This document shows positions 49,403 through 58,862 of a stretch of 64,000 nucleotides of DNA, piece after piece (the stretch's first letter is position 1; each line of letters begins with the position of its first letter). Below the pieces are notes generated by a model. It saw only the letters and a program-made list of their open reading frames with translations, was not told where the DNA came from and searched no databases. A program made the translations under genes and the position numbers. The stretch is taken from positions 186,001-250,000 of the forward strand of contig NZ_APNL01000003.1 of NCBI RefSeq assembly GCF_040361435.1, given 5' to 3'. Origin of the DNA: Salinisphaera sp002433465. Lineage in GTDB: Bacteria; Pseudomonadota; Gammaproteobacteria; Nevskiales; Salinisphaeraceae.

Positions 49403-51088
49403 TTAGTTGTTGCGGTCGCTGGCGTCGATCTGCTCTTTGAGCAGCTCGCCAAGGCTGGTGGTGCCGGTCGAAGCATCGGTATCCGCGTAGTCGCGCATAG
49501 CCTGCTGCTCGTCCTTTTCGTCCTTGGCCCGAATCGACAGGCTGATGGTGCGGTTACGGCGGTCGACGCCGACGAAGCGGGCTTCGACTTCCTGGCCTTC
49601 CGACAGCGCGCTACGCGCATCTTCCACGCGATCGCGGGAGATGTCGGACGCCCGGATGTAACCGACGACATCGTTGCCCAGGTCCACGGTCGCACCGCGA
49701 GCATCGACAGTGTCGATCTTGCCGGAAACGACGCTGCCCTTCGGATTGTCCGCGACGAAGGAACCGATCGGATCCTGCGCCAGCTGCTTGATGCCCAGCG
49801 AGATGCGCTCGCGGTCGGCGTCGATCGAAAGCACCACGGCCTCGACCTCGTCGCCCTTCGAGTATTCGCGCACCACTTCTTCACCGGCGTCGTTCCACGA
49901 CAGATCCGAAAGATGCACCAGGCCGTCGATGTTGCCCGGCAGACCCACGAAGATACCGAAGTCGGTGATCGACTTGATCTGGCCGCGCACGGTGTCGTTG
50001 CGCTGATGGTTGGCGGCAAAGTCTTCCCAGGGGTTGGACTTGCACTGCTTCATGCCCAGCGAGATACGACGACGCTCTTCGTCGATCTCCAGCACCATGA
50101 CTTCGACCTCGTCGCCGACGTCGACAATCTGGCCCGGATTGACGTTCTTGTTGGTCCAGTCCATTTCGGACACGTGCACCAGGCCCTCGACGCCTTCTTC
50201 GATCTCGACGAAGGCACCGTAGTCGGTGATGTTGGTGACGTTACCGAACAGGCGGGTGCTTTCCGGGTAGCGACGCGCGATATCGACCCACGGATCGTCG
50301 CCGAGCTGCTTCAGGCCCAGCGATACACGGGTGCGCTCACGGTCGAACTTGAGCACCTTGACCTCGACTTCCTCGCCCACGTTGACGACGTCGGTCGGAT
50401 CCTTGATGCGCTTCCACGACATGTCGGTGATATGCAGCAGGCCGTCGATACCGCCCAGGTCCACGAACGCGCCGTAGTCGACCAGGTTCTTGACGATGCC
50501 CTTGAGCACGATGCCTTCCTGGAGCGTGTCCAGCAGCTGCTTGCGCTCTTCGCTGTACTCTTCCTTGAGCACGTCACGACGCGACACGACCACGTTGTTG
50601 CGCAGGCGGTCGAGCTTGATGACGCGGAACTCGAGCGGCTTGCCTTCGAGATAGGTGGTATCGCGAACCGGACGCACGTCGACCAGCGAACCCGGCAGGA
50701 ACGCACGGATGTTGCCGACATCGACGGTGTAACCGCCCTTGACCTTGCCACTGATGTGGCCGACCACGGACTCGCTGTTTTCGTAGGCGTCGGTAAGGAA
50801 GTCCCAGGTACGGATGCGCTGGGCTTTTTCCTTCGACAGGCGCGTGGCGCCGAAGCCGTCTTCCACGGCTTCCAGTGCGACTTCGACCTTGTCCCCTTCC
50901 GCAACGGAGATTTCGCCGTTATCGTCGTAGAACTCGTCGATCGGGATCACGCCTTCCGACTTGAGGCCGGCATCGACGATGATCACGTCGTTCTTGATTT
51001 CCAGCACCTCGGCGTTGATGAGGGAACCGGGCTGCATGGTGCGACCCTGCAGACTTTGCTCGAATAGTTCGGCGAAACTTTCAGACAT
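49403..51088 (-). CDS. rpsA: 30S ribosomal protein S1
   Basis: 561 residues made of six S1 (OB-fold) repeats. Examples are GSLINAEVLEIKNDVIIVDA, KGIVKNLVDYGAFVDLGGID, GNVTNITDYGAFVEIEEGVE and GQIKSITDFGIFVGLPGNID. The first two repeats bind the ribosome, the rest mRNA. Length matches E. coli S1 (557). It is 115 bp downstream of cmk, as is standard, and has its own terminator. Confidence 0.98.
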   Translation of the reverse strand: MSESFAELFEQSLQGRTMQPGSLINAEVLEIKNDVIIVDAGLKSEGVIPIDEFYDDNGEISVAEGDKVEVALEAVEDGFGATRLSKEKAQRIRTWDFLTDAYENSESVVGHISGKVKGGYTVDVGNIRAFLPGSLVDVRPVRDTTYLEGKPLEFRVIKLDRLRNNVVVSRRDVLKEEYSEERKQLLDTLQEGIVLKGIVKNLVDYGAFVDLGGIDGLLHITDMSWKRIKDPTDVVNVGEEVEVKVLKFDRERTRVSLGLKQLGDDPWVDIARRYPESTRLFGNVTNITDYGAFVEIEEGVEGLVHVSEMDWTNKNVNPGQIVDVGDEVEVMVLEIDEERRRISLGMKQCKSNPWEDFAANHQRNDTVRGQIKSITDFGIFVGLPGNIDGLVHLSDLSWNDAGEEVVREYSKGDEVEAVVLSIDADRERISLGIKQLAQDPIGSFVADNPKGSVVSGKIDTVDARGATVDLGNDVVGYIRASDISRDRVEDARSALSEGQEVEARFVGVDRRNRTISLSIRAKDEKDEQQAMRDYADTDASTGTTSLGELLKEQIDASDRNN

Positions 51089-51203
51089 GAGGGGAAAAGA
51101 TCCTACGGCGCTTGAGAAAAGCGAGCGCCATCCGTGGTTGATAAAACAATCCGGTCAACGACATTGCGCCGTGACCGGTCCAGTCAAAACAGCCGGATTC
51201 AGC

Positions 51204-51893
51204 TTAAATCCAGCCTTTTTCGCGTACAAGGCAACGCACTTTTTCCAGTGACGTCGCCACGCTTTCGCCGGTCGTATCGATGACATGGGCATCGGCCGCC
51301 GGCTTCAGGGGCGCGACTTCACGCGAAGCATCGCGCGCGTCCCGCTCCAATATCTCTCGATATATCCGGTCAAGATTAGCATCAACGTTAGCGCCCGACA
51401 ACTGCGCGAACCGGCGATTGGCGCGCTCTTCGGCCGAGGCGGTGATATAGAGTTTCAGATCGGCTTCGGGGAAGATCACCGTGCCCATATCACGGCCGTC
51501 CGCGATGAGTCCGGGCATGCCGGCGAAATCGCGCTGGCGCGCCAGCAGCGCGGCCCGGATGTCCGGCTGCACGGCCCATTTCGAGGCGGCATCCGACACC
51601 GCGTCGGTACGAATGATGTCGGTGACGTCTTCACCGGCCAGCAGCACGCGTTGGCCGGCGCCCCGATCCGGCTCGAAAACCATGTCCAGCGAGCGCGCCG
51701 CGGCCACGGCCGTGGCACAGTCGGCTGGCTGCCCAGCGTCGAGCCCGTCGCGCAGCGCGACCAGGCCAACCAGCCGATACAGCGCACCGCTGTCGAGCAG
51801 CCACCAGCCGAGCTCGCGCGCCAGCGCGGAGGCCAGCGTGCCCTTGCCGGCACCGCCCGGCCCGTCCAGCGTCATCACCGGCGCATGGTTCAT
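51204..51893 (-). CDS. cmk: Cytidylate kinase
   Basis: 229-residue CMP/dCMP kinase: P-loop LDGPGGAGKGTLASALAREL, the CMP-binding segment SGALYRLVGLVALR and the LID-type sequence ERANRRFAQL. DGRDMGTVIFPEADLKLYIT is a signature. It overlaps the aroA stop by 4 bp and precedes rpsA. Confidence 0.97.
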   Translation of the reverse strand: MNHAPVMTLDGPGGAGKGTLASALARELGWWLLDSGALYRLVGLVALRDGLDAGQPADCATAVAAARSLDMVFEPDRGAGQRVLLAGEDVTDIIRTDAVSDAASKWAVQPDIRAALLARQRDFAGMPGLIADGRDMGTVIFPEADLKLYITASAEERANRRFAQLSGANVDANLDRIYREILERDARDASREVAPLKPAADAHVIDTTGESVATSLEKVRCLVREKGWI

Positions 51894-53212
51894 GACGATA
51901 CCTCGCTAGCTTCGATCTGCAGCCCGGCCCCGGCGGCCAGCGCCAGAAACCCCGGAAACGAGGTATCCACGAAATCACAGTCGTCTATTTCGATAGGCGC
52001 ATGCGCGCGCAGAGCGGCCATGGCAAACGCCATGGCAATGCGATGGTCGTCGTGGCTGGCGATACGGCCGCCGCCGAATACGGCGCCCGCGCCCCGGCCA
52101 ACGATCGTAAGGCCGTCGTCGGCCACGCTTACCTCGACGCCGAGCTGGCTCAGGCCGTCGGCCATTACCGCGATCCGATCCGATTCCTTGACCCGCAGCT
52201 CCGCGGCGCCGGTCAAACGGGTCGTTCCCTCGGCACAGGCGGCGGCAATGAATATCGCCGGGAACTCGTCGATGGCCAACTCCACTTCGTCACCGCCGAT
52301 ATCGATGCCCTTGAGCGACGCACTGCGTACTTCGATATCGGCCACCGGCTCGCCGGCCTGGATACGCTCGTCGTGCAGGCGTATGTCCGCGCCCATGCGG
52401 CTGAGGATGTCGATTACCCCGCGTCGGGTCGGGTTGATGCCCACGCCGGGCATCATGATCGCGCTGGATTCGGCAATACTGGCGCCGACCATGAAGAACG
52501 CGGCCGAGGACAGATCGGCCGGCACCGCCACATCGCCTGCCTGCAGCGCCTGGCCGCCGGTAATGGACAGCGTGTGCGCCTGGCGTTCGATACGCACGCC
52601 AAAGGCGGAGAGCATGCGCTCGGTATGGTCGCGGCTGATGCCCGGCTCGGTGACCCGCGTCGTGCCCTGGACATACAGCCCGGCCAGCAGTACACAGGAT
52701 TTGATCTGGGCGCTGGCGACCGGCGGCGTGTAGTCGATGCCGTTAAGCACCTGCCCGCCGTGTATTTCGAGCGGCGCGCGCCCGCCTTCCTGGCCATCGA
52801 TACGCGCGCCCATGAGCGTCAGCGGCTCGATCACACGCGCCATGGGCCGGCGTGAAAGACTGGCGTCGCCGACCAGACGGCTATCGAAACGCTGACCGGC
52901 CATCAGGCCGGACATCAAACGCATGGAGGTGCCCGAATTGCCCAGATCGAGCGGCGCCCGCGGCGCCTGCAGCCCGTCGCGACCCAGGCCGTCGACGATC
53001 AGCGCATCGCCGTCACGCTCGAACATGACGCCCATCGCCTGGAAGGCATGCAGGGTCGCCAGACAGTCCGCACTTTCCAGAAAGCCGGTAATACGCGAGC
53101 GCCCGTCGGCGATGGCCGAGAGCATGACCGCCCGGTGCGAAATGGACTTATCGCCCGGCACGCGCAGCTCGCCACGCAGGGCGCCGCCCGGCTGCAAATG
53201 AAAACGACGCAT
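51890..53212 (-). CDS. aroA: 3-phosphoshikimate 1-carboxyvinyltransferase (EPSP synthase)
   Basis: 440 residues; substrate motifs VPGDKSISHRAVMLSAIADG (Lys22) and LGNSGTSMRLMSGLMAGQ, then RPMARVIEPL. It condenses shikimate-3-phosphate with phosphoenolpyruvate in the chorismate pathway. The residues SGTSMRLM correspond to the Gly-containing loop at glyphosate-relevant positions, and the second motif reads NSGTS where many sensitive enzymes have NAGTA-like sequences, so it may be of the less sensitive class; this is inference. It is 1 bp from the upstream tyrA-type gene. Confidence 0.97.
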   Translation of the reverse strand: MRRFHLQPGGALRGELRVPGDKSISHRAVMLSAIADGRSRITGFLESADCLATLHAFQAMGVMFERDGDALIVDGLGRDGLQAPRAPLDLGNSGTSMRLMSGLMAGQRFDSRLVGDASLSRRPMARVIEPLTLMGARIDGQEGGRAPLEIHGGQVLNGIDYTPPVASAQIKSCVLLAGLYVQGTTRVTEPGISRDHTERMLSAFGVRIERQAHTLSITGGQALQAGDVAVPADLSSAAFFMVGASIAESSAIMMPGVGINPTRRGVIDILSRMGADIRLHDERIQAGEPVADIEVRSASLKGIDIGGDEVELAIDEFPAIFIAAACAEGTTRLTGAAELRVKESDRIAVMADGLSQLGVEVSVADDGLTIVGRGAGAVFGGGRIASHDDHRIAMAFAMAALRAHAPIEIDDCDFVDTSFPGFLALAAGAGLQIEASEVSS

Positions 53213-53213
53213 G

Positions 53214-54104
53214 TCAGGAACGCCTCATGGCAAAACCGTCGCGCGCGGTCTTCGCGCGCAGGAAAGTAGCCGCCAACGTGTCGCGGTCGTCGTCGGCAAT
53301 CGCCGCGCGCACCGCCGCCAGATCGCCGATATAGCGATCCAGTACCGGCAGTACCGCGTCGTGATTGGCGGTCACGATATCCGCCCAAAGGTCGGGGCTA
53401 CTGGATGCGATCCGGGTGAAGTCGGCAAAACCGCCGGCTGCGTACGCGAATATTTCGGTACGTTCGGCCATCCGCGCCAGCGTATCGACCAGGGTATAGG
53501 CCAGCAGATGCGGCAGATGACTGGTCGCGGCCAGCACCTCATCGTGGTGCGCGCCGTCCATTTCGCTGATCTGTGCCCCCACGGCCCGCCACAGTGCTTC
53601 AACCCGGGCCAGCGCCTGCGGCTCGGTCGCCAGCGTCGGCGTGAGAATCACGCGGCGCTGCTCGAACAATTCCGCGAAGCCCGCATCGAGGCCGCTACGC
53701 TCGGTGCCCGCGATAGGATGCCCCGGCACGAACCGGGCGAAGCTCTCACCCAAACCGGCCTGTGCCTCGCGAATCACGCTCAGCTTGGTACTCCCGGTAT
53801 CGGTGACCACGGCATTCGCGGGTAGCGCCGTGGCCAGACGCGCGAACACGCCGGCCATGGCGCCAATGGGCACGGCCACGACCACGAGCGTCGCCTTGGC
53901 CACGGTCGTCGCGATATCGGTCGATGCCTCATCGGCCAAACCGAGCTCGCGGGCCCGGCGCGCCTCGTCGGCATCCGCCACCACCGCATCGATACGATCG
54001 CCCAAACCTTTGGCCTGAAGCGCGCGCACGATCGAGCCGCCGATCAGACCCAGTCCGATTACGCAGATTCGTTCTTCATCCAGGCTTGGCCGATCCGGGC
54101 TCAT
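53214..54104 (-). CDS. tyrA: Prephenate dehydrogenase
   Basis: 296 residues: NAD-binding VIGLGLIGGSIVRALQAKGL at about 15-34, then VVVAVPIGAMAGVFARLATA, DTGSTKLSVI and FVPGHPIAGTERSGLDAGFA with the catalytic His. It oxidises prephenate to 4-hydroxyphenylpyruvate for tyrosine. No chorismate mutase domain is fused; that activity is in pheA. It overlaps the hisC stop by 4 bp. Confidence 0.94.
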   Translation of the reverse strand: MSPDRPSLDEERICVIGLGLIGGSIVRALQAKGLGDRIDAVVADADEARRARELGLADEASTDIATTVAKATLVVVAVPIGAMAGVFARLATALPANAVVTDTGSTKLSVIREAQAGLGESFARFVPGHPIAGTERSGLDAGFAELFEQRRVILTPTLATEPQALARVEALWRAVGAQISEMDGAHHDEVLAATSHLPHLLAYTLVDTLARMAERTEIFAYAAGGFADFTRIASSSPDLWADIVTANHDAVLPVLDRYIGDLAAVRAAIADDDRDTLAATFLRAKTARDGFAMRRS

Positions 54105-55237
54105 GCGCGCTCGAGCACGCTATCAAGTGCCGCGAGAAAAACCTGGTTCTCTTTTTGGCTGCCGACAGTTACGCGCAGATGCTCAGGCATTGCATAACTT
54201 TCCAGCGGTCGCACGATCACGCCTTCGTGCAGCATCGCGCGATACACGGGCGTCGACGGCTGCCCGCAGTCAAAGGTGATGAAATTCGCCTGCGACGGCA
54301 CGCAGCGCAGCCCCCGGGCCGCCAGTTCGTCGGCCAGCGAGGCACGCTGCACGGCGTTGGTCTGGATCGAATAAGCCACGAAGTCCTCATCCGCCAACGC
54401 CGCCTGGGCACAGTGGAGCGCCACCGTGTTGACGTTGAACGGCTGGCGAATGCGGTTGATCCAGTCGGCGACCGCGGCCGAGGTCAGGGCATAGCCAACG
54501 CGCAGCCCCGCCATCCCATAAATTTTCGAGAATGTGCGCGTAACAACAAGATTTTCGAAGCGTTCCAGCCATTGGCGGCTATCGGGGCGTTCGCTGTCCG
54601 CCTGGTATTCCAGATAGGCCTCGTCGAGCACCACGACCACACCGGGCGGTACCGTCTGCAGGAACGCTTCGATCGCGTCCGGTGCGAGCCAGGTACCGGT
54701 AGGGTTGTTGGGGCTGGCAATGAACACGACGCCGGTGTTTTCGTCGATATGGTCGAGAAACGCGTCGAGATCGTGGCCATAGGGCATATCGGCCTCGGGC
54801 CCGAGCGCCGGCACCTCGCGCACCTCGGCGTTCACGGCCTGGGCGACGATCGGATAGACCGCGAACGCGTACTGCGAAAACACCGCGTTCTTGCCGGGGC
54901 CCAGAAAGACCCGCGCCGTGAGCTCCAGCACGTCGTTGGACCCGTTGCCGAGCGTGACCCGTTCCGGCTCGATCGCATGGCGGGCGGCGATGTCCTGCTT
55001 GAGCGCATAGCCGCCCCCGTCCGGGTAGCGATGCAGATCCGATGCACCTTTTTCCAGAAACTCGGCGAACGCCCGCGTCACCGCCGGCGCCACGCCGAAC
55101 GGATTCTCGTTGGAGGCCAGCTTGATGATCGAGGTCAGCCCAAGCTCGCGCTTGAGGTCATCGATCGGTTTGCCGGGCACATAGGCATGCAGGCCGTGAA
55201 TACCGGCATGCGCCTGTTCGTTAAGGCTTTTACCCAT
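54101..55237 (-). CDS. hisC: Histidinol-phosphate aminotransferase
   Basis: 378-residue fold-type I PLP enzyme: LASNENPFGVAPAVTRAFAE, YPDGGGYALKQDIAARH, IASPNNPTGTWLA, and the PLP lysine (about residue 238) in TFSKIYGMAGLRVGYAL. Placed between pheA and tyrA, it probably also transaminates aromatic keto acids, as related enzymes do; either role is compatible. 27 bp separate it from pheA. Confidence 0.94.
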   Translation of the reverse strand: MGKSLNEQAHAGIHGLHAYVPGKPIDDLKRELGLTSIIKLASNENPFGVAPAVTRAFAEFLEKGASDLHRYPDGGGYALKQDIAARHAIEPERVTLGNGSNDVLELTARVFLGPGKNAVFSQYAFAVYPIVAQAVNAEVREVPALGPEADMPYGHDLDAFLDHIDENTGVVFIASPNNPTGTWLAPDAIEAFLQTVPPGVVVVLDEAYLEYQADSERPDSRQWLERFENLVVTRTFSKIYGMAGLRVGYALTSAAVADWINRIRQPFNVNTVALHCAQAALADEDFVAYSIQTNAVQRASLADELAARGLRCVPSQANFITFDCGQPSTPVYRAMLHEGVIVRPLESYAMPEHLRVTVGSQKENQVFLAALDSVLERA

Positions 55238-55264
55238 GTTATTTCAATCGGTTAACGCTTGAAT

Positions 55265-56404
55265 TTAATTCTCGACATCAGGTCGACGAAACGTCGACCG
55301 CCCGCGGATAGGCGCCCGCGGATAGGCGCCCAGCACCTTGAGCATCGCGGCCTGGGATTCGATCGCCTCGAGCACCTGACGTACCCGCGGCTCGTCGATA
55401 TGGCCTTCCAGATCGATGAAGAAATTATAATCCCATGCCTGGCGCCGCGACGGCCGCGATTCGATACGGGTGAGGTCGACGCCCGCCTCCGCGCCCGGCG
55501 TGAGCAGGCGGTGGAGCATGCCCGGCTGGTTGCGGATGGCCACCAGGATCGAGGTCATGTCGTTGCCGGTGGCCGGCACCTGCTGTTTGCCAAGTACGAG
55601 AAAACGGGTGGTGTTGTTCGGCTCGTCCTCGATGTTCGAGGCCAGCATCGGCAACTCGTAGAACTCGGACGCGGCGCGCCCGGCGATGGCAGCGGCCTGG
55701 CTCTCGCCGGCCACGCGTCGTGCCGCTTCGCCGTTGCTGGAGACCGCTTCGCGCACCACGCCCGGCAGTTGCCGGTCGAGCCACTTGCGGCACTGGGCCA
55801 GCGATTGTGCATGGGCCACCACGCGCTTCACCCCGGTCAGATCCGCGGCCTTCGACAGCAGATGATGATGGACGGCCAGCGCGACCTCGCCGCAGATCTG
55901 CAGCGAGCTGCCGACCAGCTCGTCGAGGGTGTGGCTGACCACGCCTTCGGTCGAGTTCTCGACCGGCACGACGCCGAAATTGGCGTTGCCGGCCTCGACC
56001 TCGCGAAAGATTTCGTCGATGGCCGGCAGCGGCATCGCTCGCACCGAATGACCGAAGTGCTTGTAGACCGCGGCCTGGGTATAGGTGCCCTCGGGGCCCA
56101 GATAGGCCACCTTCAACGGCGATTCCAGCGCCAGACAGGCCGACATCACTTCGCGCATGAGGCGCATGATGGTGGCATCGTCCAGCGGGCCGTCGTTGCG
56201 CTCGGCCACCCGGCGCAGCACGTCGGCTTCGCGCTCGGGGCGATAGAAGTCCGTGCGTTGTCGTTCGGCCTTGATGCGGGCAACATCCAGCGCCACACCG
56301 GCACGCTCGGCGATCAACGCCTGGATTTGCGCATCCAGCGCATCGATACGCTCGCGTGCGCCGGCCAGCGCCTCGTTGTCCGAGTTGTCCTGCGACGAAC
56401 TCAT
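55265..56404 (-). CDS. pheA: Bifunctional chorismate mutase/prephenate dehydratase
   Basis: 379 residues. The chorismate mutase helix bundle (RERIDALDAQIQALIAERAG) occupies about 1-100; prephenate dehydratase follows (VAYLGPEGTYTQAAVYKHFG; NFGVVPVENSTEGVV; NNTTRFLVLG). The C-terminal ACT domain has LVAIRNQPGMLHRLLTPGAE and ESRPSRRQAWDYNFFIDLEG, whose ESRP motif binds phenylalanine for feedback inhibition. It is 3 bp after serA. Confidence 0.97.
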   Translation of the reverse strand: MSSSQDNSDNEALAGARERIDALDAQIQALIAERAGVALDVARIKAERQRTDFYRPEREADVLRRVAERNDGPLDDATIMRLMREVMSACLALESPLKVAYLGPEGTYTQAAVYKHFGHSVRAMPLPAIDEIFREVEAGNANFGVVPVENSTEGVVSHTLDELVGSSLQICGEVALAVHHHLLSKAADLTGVKRVVAHAQSLAQCRKWLDRQLPGVVREAVSSNGEAARRVAGESQAAAIAGRAASEFYELPMLASNIEDEPNNTTRFLVLGKQQVPATGNDMTSILVAIRNQPGMLHRLLTPGAEAGVDLTRIESRPSRRQAWDYNFFIDLEGHIDEPRVRQVLEAIESQAAMLKVLGAYPRAPIRGRSTFRRPDVEN

Positions 56405-56407
56405 CGC

Positions 56408-57601
56408 TTACGCCGCGTCGCTACCCACGGCACCCAGATAGCGCACGCACAGCACGCCTTCGATGGTGCGCAGCTCTTCGATGGCTTCATCGGCGACCGG
56501 CGCATCGATATCCACAAGCGTGTAGGCGACCTCGCCCTTCGACTTGTTGAGCAGATCGGCGATGTTGTGCCCGTGGCGGGCCAGCGTCGAGGAGATCTGG
56601 CCGACCATGTTCGGCACGTTATGGTTGACCACGGCCAGACGATGGGCGCTCGCGGTCGGCGGCATGATCGCCTCGGGGAAGTTCACCGAGTTGCGGATGT
56701 TGCCAACTTCGAGATAGTCGCGCAGCTGGTCGGCGATCATCATCGCGCTGTTGTCTTCGGCTTCGTCGGTCGAGGCGCCCAGATGCGGCAGCGTGATCAC
56801 GCGATCGTGTCCGCGCAGCTTCTCGGAGGGGAAATCGCAGACGTAGTAGCTCAGGCGGCCGTTTTCCAGCGCGGCGAGCACGGCGTCTTCATCGACGATC
56901 TCGGCGCGCGAGAAGTTGAGCAGCACCGCGCCCTTGCGCATCAGCTTGAGGCGCTTGGCATCGACCAGGCCGCGCGTATCGTCGACCAGCGGCACGTGCA
57001 GCGACACATAGTCGGAGCGCGACAGCAGTTCGTCGATGGACAAGGCCTGCGAAACGTTGGAGGTAAGACGCCAGGCGTTGTTGACGGTGATGCCCGGGTC
57101 GAAACCCTGCACGCTCATGCCCAGCGCCTGGGCGGCGTTGGCCACGTTCACGCCGATGGCGCCGAGGCCGGCCACGCCGAGCGTGCGGCCCGGCAGTTCC
57201 ACGCCCTTGAAGCGCTTCTTGCCGGCTTCGACTTCCTTCTTGAGCTCTTCGCCGGTGGAGGTGAGTTCCTCGACGTACTTCCAGGCGCTCATCAGGTTAC
57301 GCGAGGCGAGCAGCATGCCGGCCAGTACCAGCTCCTTCACGGCGTTGGCGTTCGCGCCGGGCGCATTGAACACCGGCACGCCACGCTTGCTCATGTCGGC
57401 GACCGGAATGTTGTTCACGCCGGCGCCGGCACGCCCGATCGCACGCACGGAATCGGCGATCGCCATATCGTGCATGTTGTGCGAGCGCAGGATGATGGCG
57501 TCCGGCTTGGACATCTCCGAGGCAATCTCGTAGAGATCGCGCGGCAGGCGATCGAGCCCCTTGGCCGAGATATTGTTCAGCGTCTGGATCTTGAACGTCA
57601 T
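56408..57601 (-). CDS. serA: Phosphoglycerate dehydrogenase
   Basis: 397 residues of the short, ACT-containing type: N-terminal substrate domain (DAIILRSHNMHDMAIADSVR), NAD motif VAGLGAIGVNVANAAQALGM, LVDDTRGLVDAKRLKLMRKG and GAVLLNFSRAEIVDEDAVLA with catalytic residues, His in TLPHLGASTDEAEDN. The C-terminal ACT domain NHNVPNMVGQISSTLARHGH probably senses serine. It starts the phosphorylated serine pathway completed by serC next to it. Confidence 0.96.
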   Translation of the reverse strand: MTFKIQTLNNISAKGLDRLPRDLYEIASEMSKPDAIILRSHNMHDMAIADSVRAIGRAGAGVNNIPVADMSKRGVPVFNAPGANANAVKELVLAGMLLASRNLMSAWKYVEELTSTGEELKKEVEAGKKRFKGVELPGRTLGVAGLGAIGVNVANAAQALGMSVQGFDPGITVNNAWRLTSNVSQALSIDELLSRSDYVSLHVPLVDDTRGLVDAKRLKLMRKGAVLLNFSRAEIVDEDAVLAALENGRLSYYVCDFPSEKLRGHDRVITLPHLGASTDEAEDNSAMMIADQLRDYLEVGNIRNSVNFPEAIMPPTASAHRLAVVNHNVPNMVGQISSTLARHGHNIADLLNKSKGEVAYTLVDIDAPVADEAIEELRTIEGVLCVRYLGAVGSDAA

Positions 57602-57636
57602 AACTAACCTTTATCCGCGAATTCTTTTGAAAACTG

Positions 57637-57732
57637 ATCCGCAGATTTCACGGATCGCGAAGATCGAAATGCGGCGACAAACAACTGTTACAGCCGGTCT
57701 TCGAATCTGGGCGATCTGGGCAATCTGCGGAT
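57637..57732. repeat. 96-bp element with 11-bp inverted ends
   Basis: ATCCGCAGATT (57637-57647) and AATCTGCGGAT (57722-57732) are perfect inverted repeats flanking 74 bp. Inside are the tandem-like words GATCTGGGC and AATCTGGGC near 57703-57721 and a matching inverted CACGGATCGCGAAGATCG near 57649. It occupies nearly all of the serC-serA gap and is unrelated to the other repeat family of this window. Confidence 0.75.
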
Positions 57733-57741
57733 TGCTATGTC

Positions 57742-58827
57742 TTAACCGTTGGCCTTTTCGAAACCGCGCATGAAGTCCACCAGCGCGTCGACGCCGGCTT
57801 CCGGCATGGCGTTGTAGATCGAGGCACGCATGCCGCCGACCGAACGATGGCCCTTGAGCGTGGACAGCCCGGCCTCCTCGGCCTGGGCCAGGAACGTCTT
57901 GTTGAGATCGTCGTTGGCCAGCAGGAACGGCACGTTCATGGTCGAACGGGCATGCGGCGCTACCGGGTTGCTGTAGAAGTCCGAGCCGTCGATAAAGCCG
58001 TACAGCTTGTCGGCCTTGCGCTGGTTGCGCTCGGCCATGCCTTCCAGGCCGCCATTGTCGAGAATCCATTCGAAGGTCAGGCCCGCCATGTACCAGGCGA
58101 AACACGGCGGCGTGTTGAGCATGGAATCGGCATCGGCCTGCTGCTTGTAGTCCAGCACCATCGGCACGCCCGGCTGCGGGTTGCCCATGAGGTCGTCGCG
58201 CACGATGACCATGGTGACACCCGCCGGGCCGGCGTTCTTCTGCGCGCCGGCATAGATCACGCCGTATTTGGACACGTCGATCGGCTTGGAAAGGAACGCC
58301 GACGACCAGTCACCCACCAGCGGCACATTGCCCGTATCCGGCACGTCCGGGTACTCGATGCCCTCGATGGTTTCGTTAGGGGTGTAATGCACATAGGCCG
58401 CGTCGTCGCGCAGCTGCCAGTCGGCCCGGGCGGGCACGTCGGTGAAGCTGCCGTCGACAGCCGAATTGGCCGCGACCTGGGCATCGCCGTACTTGCCGGC
58501 TTCCTTGACCGCTTTCTTGCCCCAGCTGCCGTTAACCACGTAGTCGGCCTTTTGCGACGTACCCATGAGGTTCAACGGCACGCCCGCGAACTGGCCCGCG
58601 GCCCCGCCCTGCAGAAACAGCACGCTGTAGCCCTCGGGCACGTTCAGCAGCTTGCGCAGATCCTGGGTGGCTTTTTCGGCAATGGAGACGAAGGCATCGC
58701 CGCGATGGCTCATTTCCATCACCGACATGCCGGTGCCCTGCCAATCCAGCAGATCGGCCTGGGCTTTCTCGAGCACTTCGACCGGCAGTGTGGCCGGCCC
58801 TGCACTGAAGTTGTAGACGCGTGCCAT
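57742..58827 (-). CDS. serC: Phosphoserine aminotransferase
   Basis: 361-residue PLP enzyme: VYNFSAGPATLPVEVLEKAQ, MEMSHRGDAFVSIAEKA, and the PLP lysine in VIYAGAQKNAGPAGVTMVIV near residue 198. It converts 3-phosphohydroxypyruvate to phosphoserine and also serves pyridoxal synthesis. It is 35 bp downstream of gyrA and upstream of serA, separated by a 140-bp gap with an inverted-repeat element. Confidence 0.97.
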   Translation of the reverse strand: MARVYNFSAGPATLPVEVLEKAQADLLDWQGTGMSVMEMSHRGDAFVSIAEKATQDLRKLLNVPEGYSVLFLQGGAAGQFAGVPLNLMGTSQKADYVVNGSWGKKAVKEAGKYGDAQVAANSAVDGSFTDVPARADWQLRDDAAYVHYTPNETIEGIEYPDVPDTGNVPLVGDWSSAFLSKPIDVSKYGVIYAGAQKNAGPAGVTMVIVRDDLMGNPQPGVPMVLDYKQQADADSMLNTPPCFAWYMAGLTFEWILDNGGLEGMAERNQRKADKLYGFIDGSDFYSNPVAPHARSTMNVPFLLANDDLNKTFLAQAEEAGLSTLKGHRSVGGMRASIYNAMPEAGVDALVDFMRGFEKANG

Positions 58828-58862
58828 AAAAGTCTCCTTTGAAAATCGACGCTGCGCGAAGG

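Noticed and set aside
55259..57607. Open frame of 782 codons opposite pheA and serA
   Set aside because: It spans two established genes on the other strand and has no domain.
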